NCBI RefSeq assembly: GCF_048270265.1
Contig: NZ_JBLWTD010000024.1
Coordinates: forward strand, 1-52,105
Length of the DNA: 52,105 nt
From: Maricaulis sp048270265
GTDB taxonomy: Bacteria; Pseudomonadota; Alphaproteobacteria; Caulobacterales; Maricaulaceae
Reading direction: 5' to 3'
The number at the start of each line of letters is the position of its first letter. Positions within the stretch are counted from its first letter, which is position 1. Positions 33,535-41,715 of the stretch are shown piece by piece. The translations under genes and the position numbers were made by a program. The notes beneath the pieces were generated by a model. That model did no database searches, was not told the origin of the DNA, and was given only the letters and a program-made list of their open reading frames with translations.

Positions 33535-34161
33535 CTAGTCGGTATTGCTGCTGAAGATCAAGCGTAAACCGAGCGCGCCAAACGCCGTGGCGGCGAGACC
33601 GTTCAATGCCCGCCGCAAGGTCAGCGAACGGGCGAGGCGGGCCTGTGCCGCACCGGCCGCCAGCGCGACCGCGACCAGGACCATCGTCCCCATCGCGAAG
33701 AATATCGCGCCGAGCATCAGCATCTGGATCCAGACCGGGCCCAGTTCGGCATTGGTGAATTGCGGCAGGAAGGCGAGGAAGAACAGCCCGACCTTGGGAT
33801 TGAGCAGATTGGTCATCAGGCCGCGCAGGAAGGCCTGTGAAGCCGAGGCCGATGCCTGGGCGTGGGGCGCGGCGTCAAGCGTGCGGATCGTTTGCCAGGC
33901 CAGCCACAGCAGATAGATGGCCCCGCCATAGCGGATCAGCGAGAGCGCATGTTCGGAGGCTGTCAGGAGGGCCGCCAGCCCGATCGCCGCCGCTATCGTC
34001 CAGATCGCACCGCCGGTGATGATTCCACCCACCGCGCCCAGCCCGGCGCGCAAACCCCGTGACGCCGTGGTCGCGAGGGTGAAGGCCATGTCCGGTCCCG
34101 GCGTCAGCGCCAGCGCCAGACCGCCGGCGAGAAAAATCGGCAGCAGGGTAAGGTCGAGCAT
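33535..34161 (-). CDS. LysE/RhtB-family amino acid exporter
   Basis: The 208-residue product is a six-helix LysE/RhtB protein. The family motif LALALTPGPDMAFTLATTAS near the N-terminus and LMTNLLNPKVGLFFLAFLPQF in the middle are both clear. It exports amino acids or related metabolites across the inner membrane; the substrate is not readable. It starts three bases after the SDR stop and its TAG stop sits in a CTAG. Probably co-transcribed with the SDR and pyrF genes. Confidence 0.9.
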   Translation of the reverse strand: MLDLTLLPIFLAGGLALALTPGPDMAFTLATTASRGLRAGLGAVGGIITGGAIWTIAAAIGLAALLTASEHALSLIRYGGAIYLLWLAWQTIRTLDAAPHAQASASASQAFLRGLMTNLLNPKVGLFFLAFLPQFTNAELGPVWIQMLMLGAIFFAMGTMVLVAVALAAGAAQARLARSLTLRRALNGLAATAFGALGLRLIFSSNTD

Positions 34162-34164
34162 GGA

Positions 34165-34995
34165 TCAGTCTCCGGCGGCCGGGCTTGCCGGGTCCACCTC
34201 GCCGCGGCGGACACTGCCGCTGCTGCGTTCCATCATCCACATCGAGACCGGGGTCGGCAGGACCTGGTTGAGCCCGGTGAGGAATTTATACCAGAGCCCG
34301 GGCACGCAGATCGGCTGATTGCGTTGCAAGGCATTATAGCCGGCTTCGGCGACCTGCTCGGCGGTCAGCCACCAATAGGAGGGCATTTTCGACACCAGAT
34401 CGCGCGTTTCGTTGACGTCGTGGAATTCGGAATAGGTGAAGCCCGGGCACAGCGCGCTGGCGTGGATGCCGTATTCCTTGCCTTCAAAGTGGAGCGACTG
34501 GCTGAACTTGATCAGCGCCGACTTCACGGCGGCATAGAGCGTATGGCCCTTCGAGCCGGGCATCAGGCCGGCGACCGAGGCGACATTGAGGATGCGGCCA
34601 TAGCCACGCTCCTGCATGCCCGGCATCACCCGGTGCACGAGCTCGGCATAGCTGCCCAGCATGAGCTGGAGGAAATCGGCCTGCTGTTTCCAGCTGGTCT
34701 GGGTATAGGTGCCCGGCAGGCCGAAGCCGGCATTATTGACCAGCCCGTCAATCGTGCGTCCGGTCGCTTCTACGGCATCGACAATCTTCTTCGGAGCCGT
34801 GGCCTTGGACAGGTCAGCGGGGATGACGAGGCTGTCGACGCCGTATTGCGCCTTGATCTCTTCGGCCAGAGCCTCGAGACGGTCCTGGCGGCGGGCCGTC
34901 AGGGCGAGGTCCCAGCCATTGGCGGCGAATTCGCGCGCCAGCGCCTTGCCAATGCCCGAAGAGGCGCCGGTGATCAGAACAAGATGACGTCGCAT
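34165..34995 (-). CDS. Short-chain dehydrogenase/reductase
   Basis: The 276-residue product is a classical SDR: cofactor motif LITGASSGIGKALAREF at the N-terminus, GLVNNAGFG, catalytic Ser in LNVASVAG and YxxxK in LYAAVKSAL, then LCPGFTYSEFH. A C-terminal extension with WYKFLTGLNQVLPTP may contact membrane or lipid. The Arg-containing TARRQDRLE after strand 2 suggests NADP(H). AGGAG lies eight bases before the ATG at 34995. The substrate is unknown. Confidence 0.92.
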   Translation of the reverse strand: MRRHLVLITGASSGIGKALAREFAANGWDLALTARRQDRLEALAEEIKAQYGVDSLVIPADLSKATAPKKIVDAVEATGRTIDGLVNNAGFGLPGTYTQTSWKQQADFLQLMLGSYAELVHRVMPGMQERGYGRILNVASVAGLMPGSKGHTLYAAVKSALIKFSQSLHFEGKEYGIHASALCPGFTYSEFHDVNETRDLVSKMPSYWWLTAEQVAEAGYNALQRNQPICVPGLWYKFLTGLNQVLPTPVSMWMMERSSGSVRRGEVDPASPAAGD

Positions 34996-35062
34996 GAGGC
35001 GGACTCCTGAAGGCTGGTGGTGGCGCACAAGGTGCGAAGAGCTGCGGCGAAAGTCCAGCGGG

Positions 35063-36337
35063 CTATGCCGGTCCGGCGGTGGTTCCCGCGAAAATGTGAA
35101 ACGGGAAGGCCTCGACCAGGCGGCGCGAGAATTCCAGCCCGCGCACCGTATTGCCCAGCCGGTCGAGGGGCGGGCTCCACAGACCGATTCCACACACGCC
35201 GGGCACGACCAGCATCAGGCCACCCGACACGCCCGATTTCGCCGGCAGGCCGACGACGAAGGCAAACTCGCCGGAAAAATCATACATGCCGCAGGTGAGC
35301 ATCAGTGAAAGCGTATTGCGGATCACCACCGGTTCGGCGATGCGGTGACCGGTCAGCGGGCAGACACCGCCATTGGCCAGGGTCGCGGCGGCGACCGACA
35401 GGGCACGGCAATCGAGCGAAATGGCGCAGCTGCGGAAATAGAGGTCGAGCGCGCGTTCCGGCTGGCTGCCCTCGGGGAAGACGCCATGGCTGTCCATCAG
35501 CCGCGTCAGCGCGAAATTGCGTTCGGCCGTGGCCTGTTCCGAGCGGTAAACGGCCTCGTCGAAACTGCAGGCCGGGCCGCCGGCAGCCGAATTCCAGAAC
35601 CGCATCAGCATGTCGAACCGCTCATCTACCGGATGTCCGGGCCGGATCATGGCGCTGCACATGATGGCGCCGGAATTGATCATCGGATTATGGGGCCGGT
35701 TGTCGCGATTGAGCGTCAATTCATTGAAGCCCTGCCCGGAGGGTTCGCGGCCGACATGGTGGTGCACATAGCGCTCGCCATTGAGACCCAGGGCGAGGGC
35801 GTAGTTGAGCGGCTTCATCACCGATTGCAGGCAGAAGGGCGTATCCGCCTGCCCTAATGCCATGCGCTGGCCGTCAATACTGCAGACGGCGAGGCCGAAA
35901 CTGTCCGGGTCCTGTTTCGCAAGCTCAGGGATATAGCTGGCGACGTCGCCGCCCGTGGCCGCCTCGGCATGGGCGTAGATATTGGCGATCCGGTTCTCGA
36001 AGACGGGAAAATTGTGGATCGCAAGATCGCCGTCGAGGACTTGCAGGATGAAACGGCTGATATCCGGGGTCAGTGCGGCTTCGGCGGCATCGGCATCAAG
36101 CCCGGCATCGCTTTCCAGAAAGCTGCGGGCATCGGCGAGGCGTGGCATGTCGAGATCGATGCCGGCGCGGGCCAGGTGCTGGCGCAGGCCGGCAGCTGTT
36201 GTGAGGCCTTCTTCCCGTGCCCGCCGCAACAGACGCAAGGCCAGTTCACGCGCCGTCGCGCTGTCGGCAATGTCGTGCTCGAAGCGGGCTCGGCGGCCGG
36301 AAAATCCGGAAAAGGCAGAGACGGGATGTGTAACCAT
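35063..36337 (-). CDS. glsA: Glutaminase of the animal (KGA/GLS) type
   Basis: The 424-residue product deaminates glutamine to glutamate. The core (about residues 130-420) has the SxxK site in FCLQSVMKPLNYALAL (Ser172, Lys175), GREPSGQGFNELTLN, NRPHNPMINSGAIM, ATLANGGVCPLTGHRI, CGMYDFSGEFAF and GLPAKSGVSGG. An N-terminal domain of about 125 residues precedes it, whereas typical bacterial glutaminases are about 310 residues. Both the extra domain (segments such as EEGLTTAAGLRQHLARAGI) and the core wording (SVMKPL, EPSG, PHNPM, CWSPPLD-like LWSPPLD) are close to animal kidney-type glutaminase, without its C-terminal ankyrin repeats. Divergent from argG. Confidence 0.95.
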   Translation of the reverse strand: MVTHPVSAFSGFSGRRARFEHDIADSATARELALRLLRRAREEGLTTAAGLRQHLARAGIDLDMPRLADARSFLESDAGLDADAAEAALTPDISRFILQVLDGDLAIHNFPVFENRIANIYAHAEAATGGDVASYIPELAKQDPDSFGLAVCSIDGQRMALGQADTPFCLQSVMKPLNYALALGLNGERYVHHHVGREPSGQGFNELTLNRDNRPHNPMINSGAIMCSAMIRPGHPVDERFDMLMRFWNSAAGGPACSFDEAVYRSEQATAERNFALTRLMDSHGVFPEGSQPERALDLYFRSCAISLDCRALSVAAATLANGGVCPLTGHRIAEPVVIRNTLSLMLTCGMYDFSGEFAFVVGLPAKSGVSGGLMLVVPGVCGIGLWSPPLDRLGNTVRGLEFSRRLVEAFPFHIFAGTTAGPA

Positions 36338-36484
36338 CCCGCTAGATTGCGGTCGTCAGGGCGCCTGTCCAGCGCTGAATGGTCGCAATTTGCTGTTGGG
36401 GTACGATTTTTCGGGCCGGGGCACTTGCACACAAGGGGCGGGGGCGCTACGCGGGCTGCAAAAGGTGCAAAGGAAAGCCCGGCC

Positions 36485-37717
36485 ATGAAAACTCCCGCCA
36501 AAGTGAAGAAAATCGTCCTCGCCTATTCCGGCGGGCTCGACACATCGGTCATCCTGAAATGGCTTCAGGATGAGTATGATGCCGAAGTCGTCACCTTCAC
36601 CGCCGATCTCGGCCAGGGTGAGGAGCTGGAACCGGCACGGCGCAAGGCCAAGGCTGCCGGCGTCTCGGAAATCTTCATCGACGACCTGCGCGAGGAATTC
36701 GTCCGCGATTTCGTCTTCCCGATGGTGCGCGCCAATGCGGTCTATGAGGGCCTCTACCTGCTCGGCACCTCGATCGCACGGCCGCTGATCTCCAAACGCC
36801 TGGTCGAGATTGCGCATGAAACCGGCGCCGACGCGGTCGCTCACGGTGCCACCGGCAAGGGCAATGACCAGGTCCGCTTCGAACTCGGCGTCTACGCCCT
36901 TGACCCGGATCTGCGCGTGATCGCGCCGTGGCGGGAGTGGGATCTCAATTCGCGCACCAAGCTGATCGCCTATGCCGAAGAGCACGGGATTGAAGTCGCC
37001 AAGGACAAGCGCGGCGAAGCGCCATTTTCGGTCGACGCCAATCTCTGGCACACCTCCTCGGAAGGCAAAATGCTCGAGGATCCCGCCGAGGAAGCTTCCG
37101 AACTGGTCTATCAGCGCACCGTGCGGCCGGAAGATGCGCCCGACGCGCCGGAATATGTCACCATCTCTTTCAAGCGCGGCGATGCCTGCGCCATTGACGG
37201 CAAGGCGATGAGCCCGGCCACCTTGCTGACCCGGCTCAATGAGCTGGGCGGCAAGCACGGCATCGGCCGACTCGACCTGGTCGAGAACCGCTTCGTCGGC
37301 ATGAAGTCGCGCGGCGTCTACGAGACCCCGGGCGGCACCATCCTGATGGCGGCCCACCGCGGGATCGAGCAGATCACGCTCGATCGCGGCGCGGCCCATC
37401 TCAAGGACGAGCTGATGCCACGCTATGCCAAGCTGCTCTATGAGGGCTTCTGGTTCTCGCCCGAGCGCGAAATGCTGCAGGCTGCCATCGATTCCAGCCA
37501 GGAATATGTCACCGGCGATGTCCGGCTGAAGCTCTACAAGGGCTCGGTCAATGTCGTTGGCCGCAGTTCCGACCACTCCCTCTACTCGCAGGCCCACGTC
37601 ACTTTCGAGGAAGACGAGGTCTATGACCAGAAGGACGCAGCCGGCTTCATCCGCCTGAATGCGCTCCGGCTCCAGCTGCTGGCACGGCGCAAGCGCCGGC
37701 TTGGCCGCAATGATTGA
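36485..37717 (+). CDS. argG: Argininosuccinate synthase
   Basis: The 410-residue product joins citrulline and aspartate with ATP in arginine synthesis. Motifs: KIVLAYSGGLDTSVILKWL (PP-loop for ATP), EVVTFTADLGQGEE, YLLGTSIARPLI, VAHGATGKGNDQVRFE, NLWHTSSEGKMLEDP and the C-terminal VVGRSSDHSLYSQAHVTF. Length and order are standard. An AAGGAAAG ribosome site precedes the ATG. The gene stands alone; the 147 bases upstream to the divergent glutaminase must hold both promoters. A strong hairpin follows the stop. Confidence 0.97.
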   Translation: MKTPAKVKKIVLAYSGGLDTSVILKWLQDEYDAEVVTFTADLGQGEELEPARRKAKAAGVSEIFIDDLREEFVRDFVFPMVRANAVYEGLYLLGTSIARPLISKRLVEIAHETGADAVAHGATGKGNDQVRFELGVYALDPDLRVIAPWREWDLNSRTKLIAYAEEHGIEVAKDKRGEAPFSVDANLWHTSSEGKMLEDPAEEASELVYQRTVRPEDAPDAPEYVTISFKRGDACAIDGKAMSPATLLTRLNELGGKHGIGRLDLVENRFVGMKSRGVYETPGGTILMAAHRGIEQITLDRGAAHLKDELMPRYAKLLYEGFWFSPEREMLQAAIDSSQEYVTGDVRLKLYKGSVNVVGRSSDHSLYSQAHVTFEEDEVYDQKDAAGFIRLNALRLQLLARRKRRLGRND

Positions 37718-37732
37718 TGCCTGACGTGCAAT

Positions 37733-37756
37733 GCCCGGCGGTCGATGCCGCCGGGC
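37733..37756 (+). terminator. Hairpin after argG
   Basis: GCCCGGCGG (37733-37741) and CCGCCGGGC (37748-37756) form a perfect nine-base stem with a six-base loop, 15 bases after the argG stop. No T tract follows, so it may stabilise the 3' end or act as a weak terminator. Confidence 0.5.
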
Positions 37757-37920
37757 GCGTTGGCGGGGCACGCGTACGCATGTTTAATTCATTGGGCAGG
37801 ATAGTGCTTTACAGACCGGGCGATAATGGTGAGGTTGCGGGCACTATTTGTCGGGCCGGTCGCATTTGATGCGCCCCGGGGTACATGTCTGACTGCCGCG
37901 CAGCTCTCTTCGGGCCGCGC

Positions 37921-39045
37921 ATGAGCGAGAACTTCATGTTGTCAACGGCAGCCCAGGACGTCTTTGTCATTCTCGTACTCGCGCTCACACTGTTCGTGAT
38001 GGCGCGGAATCTGCGCGCGATCAGCTTTGCCGGCCTCACCCGCGAACTCGGCCTGATTGCGGCCGGGATGCTGCTCTGGGGCAGTTTCCACCTTTTCCAC
38101 CTTCTCTTCCTGCTGCTTGGCCCGCTCTGGGCGAGTGAAGCGATGATGCTTGAATGGGGAAACCTGCTGCAGACCTATGTCCGCTGGGGCGTCGAGACTG
38201 TCGCCACCATTCTCTTCCTGGCAGGCGTTGTGCGGTTGACCCAGCGCTTTGGCCGCTTGCTGGCGGCGCTCGACCAATCGGCCTCGGCCCTGGCGCAGGA
38301 ACATCGGGCCAGGACAACGCTGGAGGCCGAGTTGAAGGCTGCCGGCGCGACGCAGCGGCAGGCAGGCCGGCAGGAATCCGAATTCCTGCTCGGTCTCAGC
38401 CATGAATTGCGCACCCCCCTGAACGGAATCATCGGGCTGGGAAGCCTGTTGGGGAATACGAATCTTGATCCCAATCAGCGGCGCCTGCTCGGCACGCTCG
38501 AGCAATCGGCCCAGACCATGCTGGCGCGTGTCGGCGCGGTGATCGAGCTGTCGCAGCTCAGGACCGGCGATGTCGAGGTGCGGGCGGGGAGCTTTTCTCC
38601 GGCCGAGCTGGTCCGGTCCATTATCGCCCTGTTTGGCCCGTCGGCCCAGGAAAGCGGGCTGACCCTGATCGGCCAGGCTTCGGAGGCGGCGGAAACCATT
38701 ATGGTTGGCGATAGTCGGCTGACCCGCCAAATGCTGTCGATCCTCACCTCACTTGCCATCAAATACAGCCCGGCCGGCACGGTGACGATCGCTGTCGATC
38801 TCGACCCGGCTCCCGATGATATCGTCGCGGTCACGTTCACGCTCGTGGCGTCCGAACTGGACTTCCCCGGCGAGGTGATCGAGCGCGTCAGTGCCGATCA
38901 GGGCAGCATGCGGGGCGATGGCGGTATCGGTCTGGCCACCTGCTGGCAGCTCGCCGGCCTGCTGGAGGGCAGTCTCGCCATTTCGAGCGACAGTGCCAGC
39001 GGCACGACAATCCGGGTAAACCTGCCGATGCGGCACGAGGTCTAG
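37921..39045 (+). CDS. Membrane histidine kinase with degenerate ATPase domain
   Basis: The 374-residue product has three or four N-terminal membrane helices (residues about 10-105), a short helical linker and an intact HisKA domain with LLGLSHELRTPLNGIIGLGS (His161). The ATPase domain is altered: the N box reads LTSLAIKYSP, with Leu where the Mg-ATP Asn is expected, and the DxGxG box reads LVASELDFPGE. The last glycine box (GDGGIGLATCWQLAG) is kept. It may therefore be a pseudokinase, phosphatase or phosphotransfer protein. An in-frame ATG at 37885 would add 12 residues. No cognate regulator is adjacent. Confidence 0.85.
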   Translation: MSENFMLSTAAQDVFVILVLALTLFVMARNLRAISFAGLTRELGLIAAGMLLWGSFHLFHLLFLLLGPLWASEAMMLEWGNLLQTYVRWGVETVATILFLAGVVRLTQRFGRLLAALDQSASALAQEHRARTTLEAELKAAGATQRQAGRQESEFLLGLSHELRTPLNGIIGLGSLLGNTNLDPNQRRLLGTLEQSAQTMLARVGAVIELSQLRTGDVEVRAGSFSPAELVRSIIALFGPSAQESGLTLIGQASEAAETIMVGDSRLTRQMLSILTSLAIKYSPAGTVTIAVDLDPAPDDIVAVTFTLVASELDFPGEVIERVSADQGSMRGDGGIGLATCWQLAGLLEGSLAISSDSASGTTIRVNLPMRHEV

Positions 39046-39120
39046 CTGCGGCGTCACTTTGGGCTGGTAGCACTGCGCCCGGCGCACTAGGCTTCGGCAA
39101 AACCGGAAATGAGGTCTCCC

Positions 39121-39768
39121 ATGCGACTCGTCCTGCCGTTGATTGCGCTCTGCGCCTCCCTGGCCGCCTGTGCGGCTCCTGAAACAGGCGCCGATTTCGA
39201 CAGGCCTGCCCTGCTCGAGCGCCTGCCCGCCGCCACGGCTGCCGATATTGGCCGCGCCGACCGGCATATCCTGGTCGTGCGCCATGCGCGCAAGATCGCG
39301 CCGGACTGCAATGCACTCGATTGTCCCTTGAGTCCGCGCGGCGAGGCGATGACCGCACAGCTGGCGAGCCTGATCGGGGCACCGCCTGTCGATGAAGCCT
39401 TCGCCAGCGCTGCCTGCCGCACCCTGCGCACAGCCGAGGCCGGCGGCCAGGCTGTGACGGTGCACCAGGCTGCCGACGGGCTTGAAACCGGTTGCGCCGC
39501 CGATGACCGCATCACGCGCAGCCGGGCCGATGCCTTTGCCCAGGCCGCGGCCTCGCAGGCCCGCTGGACGTTGGTCGGGGAGCATTCCAACACAAGCTGC
39601 CTCTGGCTGGCCGAATTTGCCGGCGAGGCGGCCGCGCAGACCGCAGGCTGCACGGATGGTCGTCTCGAGGAGACCGCCTATGGCGATGTGTTCTGGCTCT
39701 ACCGGCTGGATGGTGCCTGGCAGGTCGCTGTCCTGCCCGCTGCCTTCGAGGTCGCAGAGTCCGATTGA
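39121..39768 (+). CDS. Histidine phosphatase family (SixA-like) lipoprotein
   Basis: The 215-residue product starts with a lipoprotein signal (LPLIALCASLAAC, lipidation at that Cys). The phosphatase core follows with ILVVRHARKIAP (catalytic His, RHA in place of RHG), CPLSPRGEAMTAQLA and the second His in TLVGEHSNT. Several Cys (DCNALDC, AACRT, SCLW, AGC) could form disulfides in the periplasm. The family removes phosphate from proteins or small molecules; the target is unknown. GAGG lies before the ATG at 39121. Confidence 0.85.
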   Translation: MRLVLPLIALCASLAACAAPETGADFDRPALLERLPAATAADIGRADRHILVVRHARKIAPDCNALDCPLSPRGEAMTAQLASLIGAPPVDEAFASAACRTLRTAEAGGQAVTVHQAADGLETGCAADDRITRSRADAFAQAAASQARWTLVGEHSNTSCLWLAEFAGEAAAQTAGCTDGRLEETAYGDVFWLYRLDGAWQVAVLPAAFEVAESD

Positions 39769-39770
39769 AT

Positions 39771-40310
39771 TCAGTCTAGCGGGTAGCGCGTAACCGGTTC
39801 GTAGATATTGGCCTCGCCGCGGGTCAGCCAGCTGGCATAGAGGCTGAATCCGGTCACCCGTATCGGCTCGCTGCGGAATGTGCCCAGTCCCTGGGTGAAA
39901 CCTGCCAGCTTGTCGACGGGCGTCTTGTCGAGATAGGCCAGCGTCACATGTGGCAGGAAATTGCGCTGTTCCGGCGCCAGTCCGGCGCGGCGGGCGGCGC
40001 GTTCGCACTTGCCCTGCAGGGCGAGCAGGGCCGGGTTTTCGTCGACACCGATCCACAGCGCATGCGGTTCAAGCCGGCCGAACCAGCCCGCTCCCTTGAG
40101 TGTGAGATCAAAGGCCGGCGCGGTGACCCTCGCCAGCTCGAAGCTCAGATCCTCGGCCTGGCGTTCATCGACATCGCCAAAGAAGCGCAGGGTCAGATGC
40201 AGGTTTTCGCGCGGGCGCCAACTCGCACCGGGCAGACCCGATTGCAGCGCCAGCAATGGTTCACAGGCCGCGTCCGGCAGGCCGATTGCAGCAAAAAGAC
40301 GTTGGCTCAT
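39771..40310 (-). CDS. thpR: RNA 2',3'-cyclic phosphodiesterase (2H superfamily)
   Basis: The 179-residue product has the two HxT motifs of 2H phosphoesterases, ENLHLTLRFFGDVDE and FLPHVTLAYLDKTPV, and starts with RLFAAIGLPD as usual for ThpR/LigT. It opens 2',3'-cyclic phosphates on RNA ends; the physiological role in bacteria is unclear. Its ATG overlaps the tesA stop (ATGA). A CTAG falls in its last sense codons. Confidence 0.9.
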   Translation of the reverse strand: MSQRLFAAIGLPDAACEPLLALQSGLPGASWRPRENLHLTLRFFGDVDERQAEDLSFELARVTAPAFDLTLKGAGWFGRLEPHALWIGVDENPALLALQGKCERAARRAGLAPEQRNFLPHVTLAYLDKTPVDKLAGFTQGLGTFRSEPIRVTGFSLYASWLTRGEANIYEPVTRYPLD

Positions 40311-40954
40311 GGCGTCGGCCCCGCAGGCGTAAACAGGGTCTGGACGAGGAATTCGGCCAGGGGGCTGGCCATCAGTTCAACGCCCTCGGCGGTTGGGTGC
40401 AGACCATCGCGTTGCAGATATTCGGGATGCAGCGCGACCGGCTCCAGCAGGAAGGGGTAGAGCGGCACCGACTTCTCCTCTGCCAACTCGGGATAGAGGG
40501 TGTCGAATTCCTGCCGGTATGTCTCGCCGAGATTGATCGGAGCAAGCATGCCCGCCAGCACGATATCGAGGCCCCGCGCCTGTGCCCGGTCGATCATCGC
40601 TGCCAGGTTGGCGCGGGCCCGCGCCGGCGGCTGGCCCTGCAGCGCGTCATTGGCACCGAGCGCGATGATGACACCATCGGCATCGGGGCCGACGGAAAAG
40701 TCGAACCGGTTGAGGCCGGCGGCCGTCGTGTCGCCGGAGACGCCGGCATTGATGACGGTAATATTGGCAATGCCGCGAGCCGCAAATTCCCGGCCGAGCG
40801 CGGCTGGCAGGGCTTGCGCGTCGGTGAGGCCGAAGCCGGCGCTGAGGCTGTCGCCGATCACGACAAGCCGGTAGCCCGGCGCATCGTCCGCAGCCATGGC
40901 TGGCGTCGTCAGGGCCAGCAGGCCGATCACGACAAGGTGAAACATGTGACGCAT
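40307..40954 (-). CDS. tesA: Periplasmic arylesterase/lysophospholipase, TesA type
   Basis: The 215-residue product has a signal peptide (MRHMFHLVVIGLLALTTPAMA) and the SGNH hydrolase blocks: VVIGDSLSAGFGL (Ser), NAGVSGDTT (Gly), IIALGANDAL (Asn) and DGLHPTAEG (Asp and His). It cleaves acyl esters and thioesters in the periplasm. The ATG at 40954 is chosen; a TTG at 40960 has better spacing to AAAGG. It is divergent from ybbA, the same pairing as in E. coli. Confidence 0.93.
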   Translation of the reverse strand: MRHMFHLVVIGLLALTTPAMAADDAPGYRLVVIGDSLSAGFGLTDAQALPAALGREFAARGIANITVINAGVSGDTTAAGLNRFDFSVGPDADGVIIALGANDALQGQPPARARANLAAMIDRAQARGLDIVLAGMLAPINLGETYRQEFDTLYPELAEEKSVPLYPFLLEPVALHPEYLQRDGLHPTAEGVELMASPLAEFLVQTLFTPAGPTP

Positions 40955-40992
40955 TTTCAAGAAGGCCTTTGCCGAATGCTGTCCTATGACAT

Positions 40993-41009
40993 ATATCGAA
41001 ATTCGATAT
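40993..41009. promoter_or_regulatory. Perfect palindrome between tesA and ybbA, likely operator
   Basis: ATATCGAA and TTCGATAT flank a single A (ATATCGAAATTCGATAT): a perfect 8+1+8 inverted repeat in a 77-base divergent gap. Its size and AT content suit a dimeric repressor controlling both genes. No repressor gene is adjacent. Confidence 0.55.
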
Positions 41010-41031
41010 CAACACAAATTCCGGATCCGCA

Positions 41032-41715
41032 ATGACAGATACCAGCTTGCCACCCGTCCTGTCGCTGCGCGATGTCGAACTCACTCTGATGGCCGCTTCG
41101 GGGCCGGTTCATATTCTCGATCATGTCAGTCTGGAGGTCGCTGCGGGCGAAAGTGTGGCCATTGTCGGCCCGTCCGGATCGGGGAAGTCCTCGCTGATGG
41201 CGGTCGCGGCCGGGCTGGAGCGTGCCACCTCCGGTGACATCCTGCTCCTCGGTGATCCGGTGAACGGCCGCAGCGAGGGTCAACTCGCCCGTCTGCGGCG
41301 CGGCCGGGTCGGCTTTGTGTTCCAGTCCTTTCATCTGATGCCGACCATGACGGCTCTGGAAAACGTCATGGCGCCGCTGGAAATTGCGCGCCAGGACCGG
41401 GTCCGCGAACGGGCCATCGAGGCCCTGGCCCTGGTCGGGCTCGAGCACCGCCTGACCCATTATCCGGGCCAGCTCTCGGGCGGCGAGCGTCAGCGCGTCG
41501 CCGTGGCGCGGGCGCTGGCAGTCGGGCCAGAGATCATTTTCGCCGACGAACCGACCGGCAATCTCGACACCGCCGCCGGTGGCATGATCGCGGATTTCCT
41601 GTTCGATGCCGCCCGCCAGCATGGTGCAGCCCTGGTCCTGGTCACCCATGATCGCGAGCTCGCCAGCCGGGCTGACCGCACCATCGAGATGCGCGACGGG
41701 GCGATCCTGTCATGA
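41032..41715 (+). CDS. ybbA: ABC transporter ATPase, YbbA/LolD type
   Basis: The 227-residue product is a full ABC ATPase of the MacB/LolD group: Walker A GPSGSGKSS (46-54), Q loop VFQSFHLMPTMTALENV, signature LSGGERQRVAVARAL (148 on), Walker B IIFADEPTGNLD and switch His in LVTHDRELA. It pairs with the FtsX-type permease encoded by the next gene, overlapping by ATGA. Position next to divergent tesA supports YbbA. Confidence 0.92.
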   Translation: MTDTSLPPVLSLRDVELTLMAASGPVHILDHVSLEVAAGESVAIVGPSGSGKSSLMAVAAGLERATSGDILLLGDPVNGRSEGQLARLRRGRVGFVFQSFHLMPTMTALENVMAPLEIARQDRVRERAIEALALVGLEHRLTHYPGQLSGGERQRVAVARALAVGPEIIFADEPTGNLDTAAGGMIADFLFDAARQHGAALVLVTHDRELASRADRTIEMRDGAILS

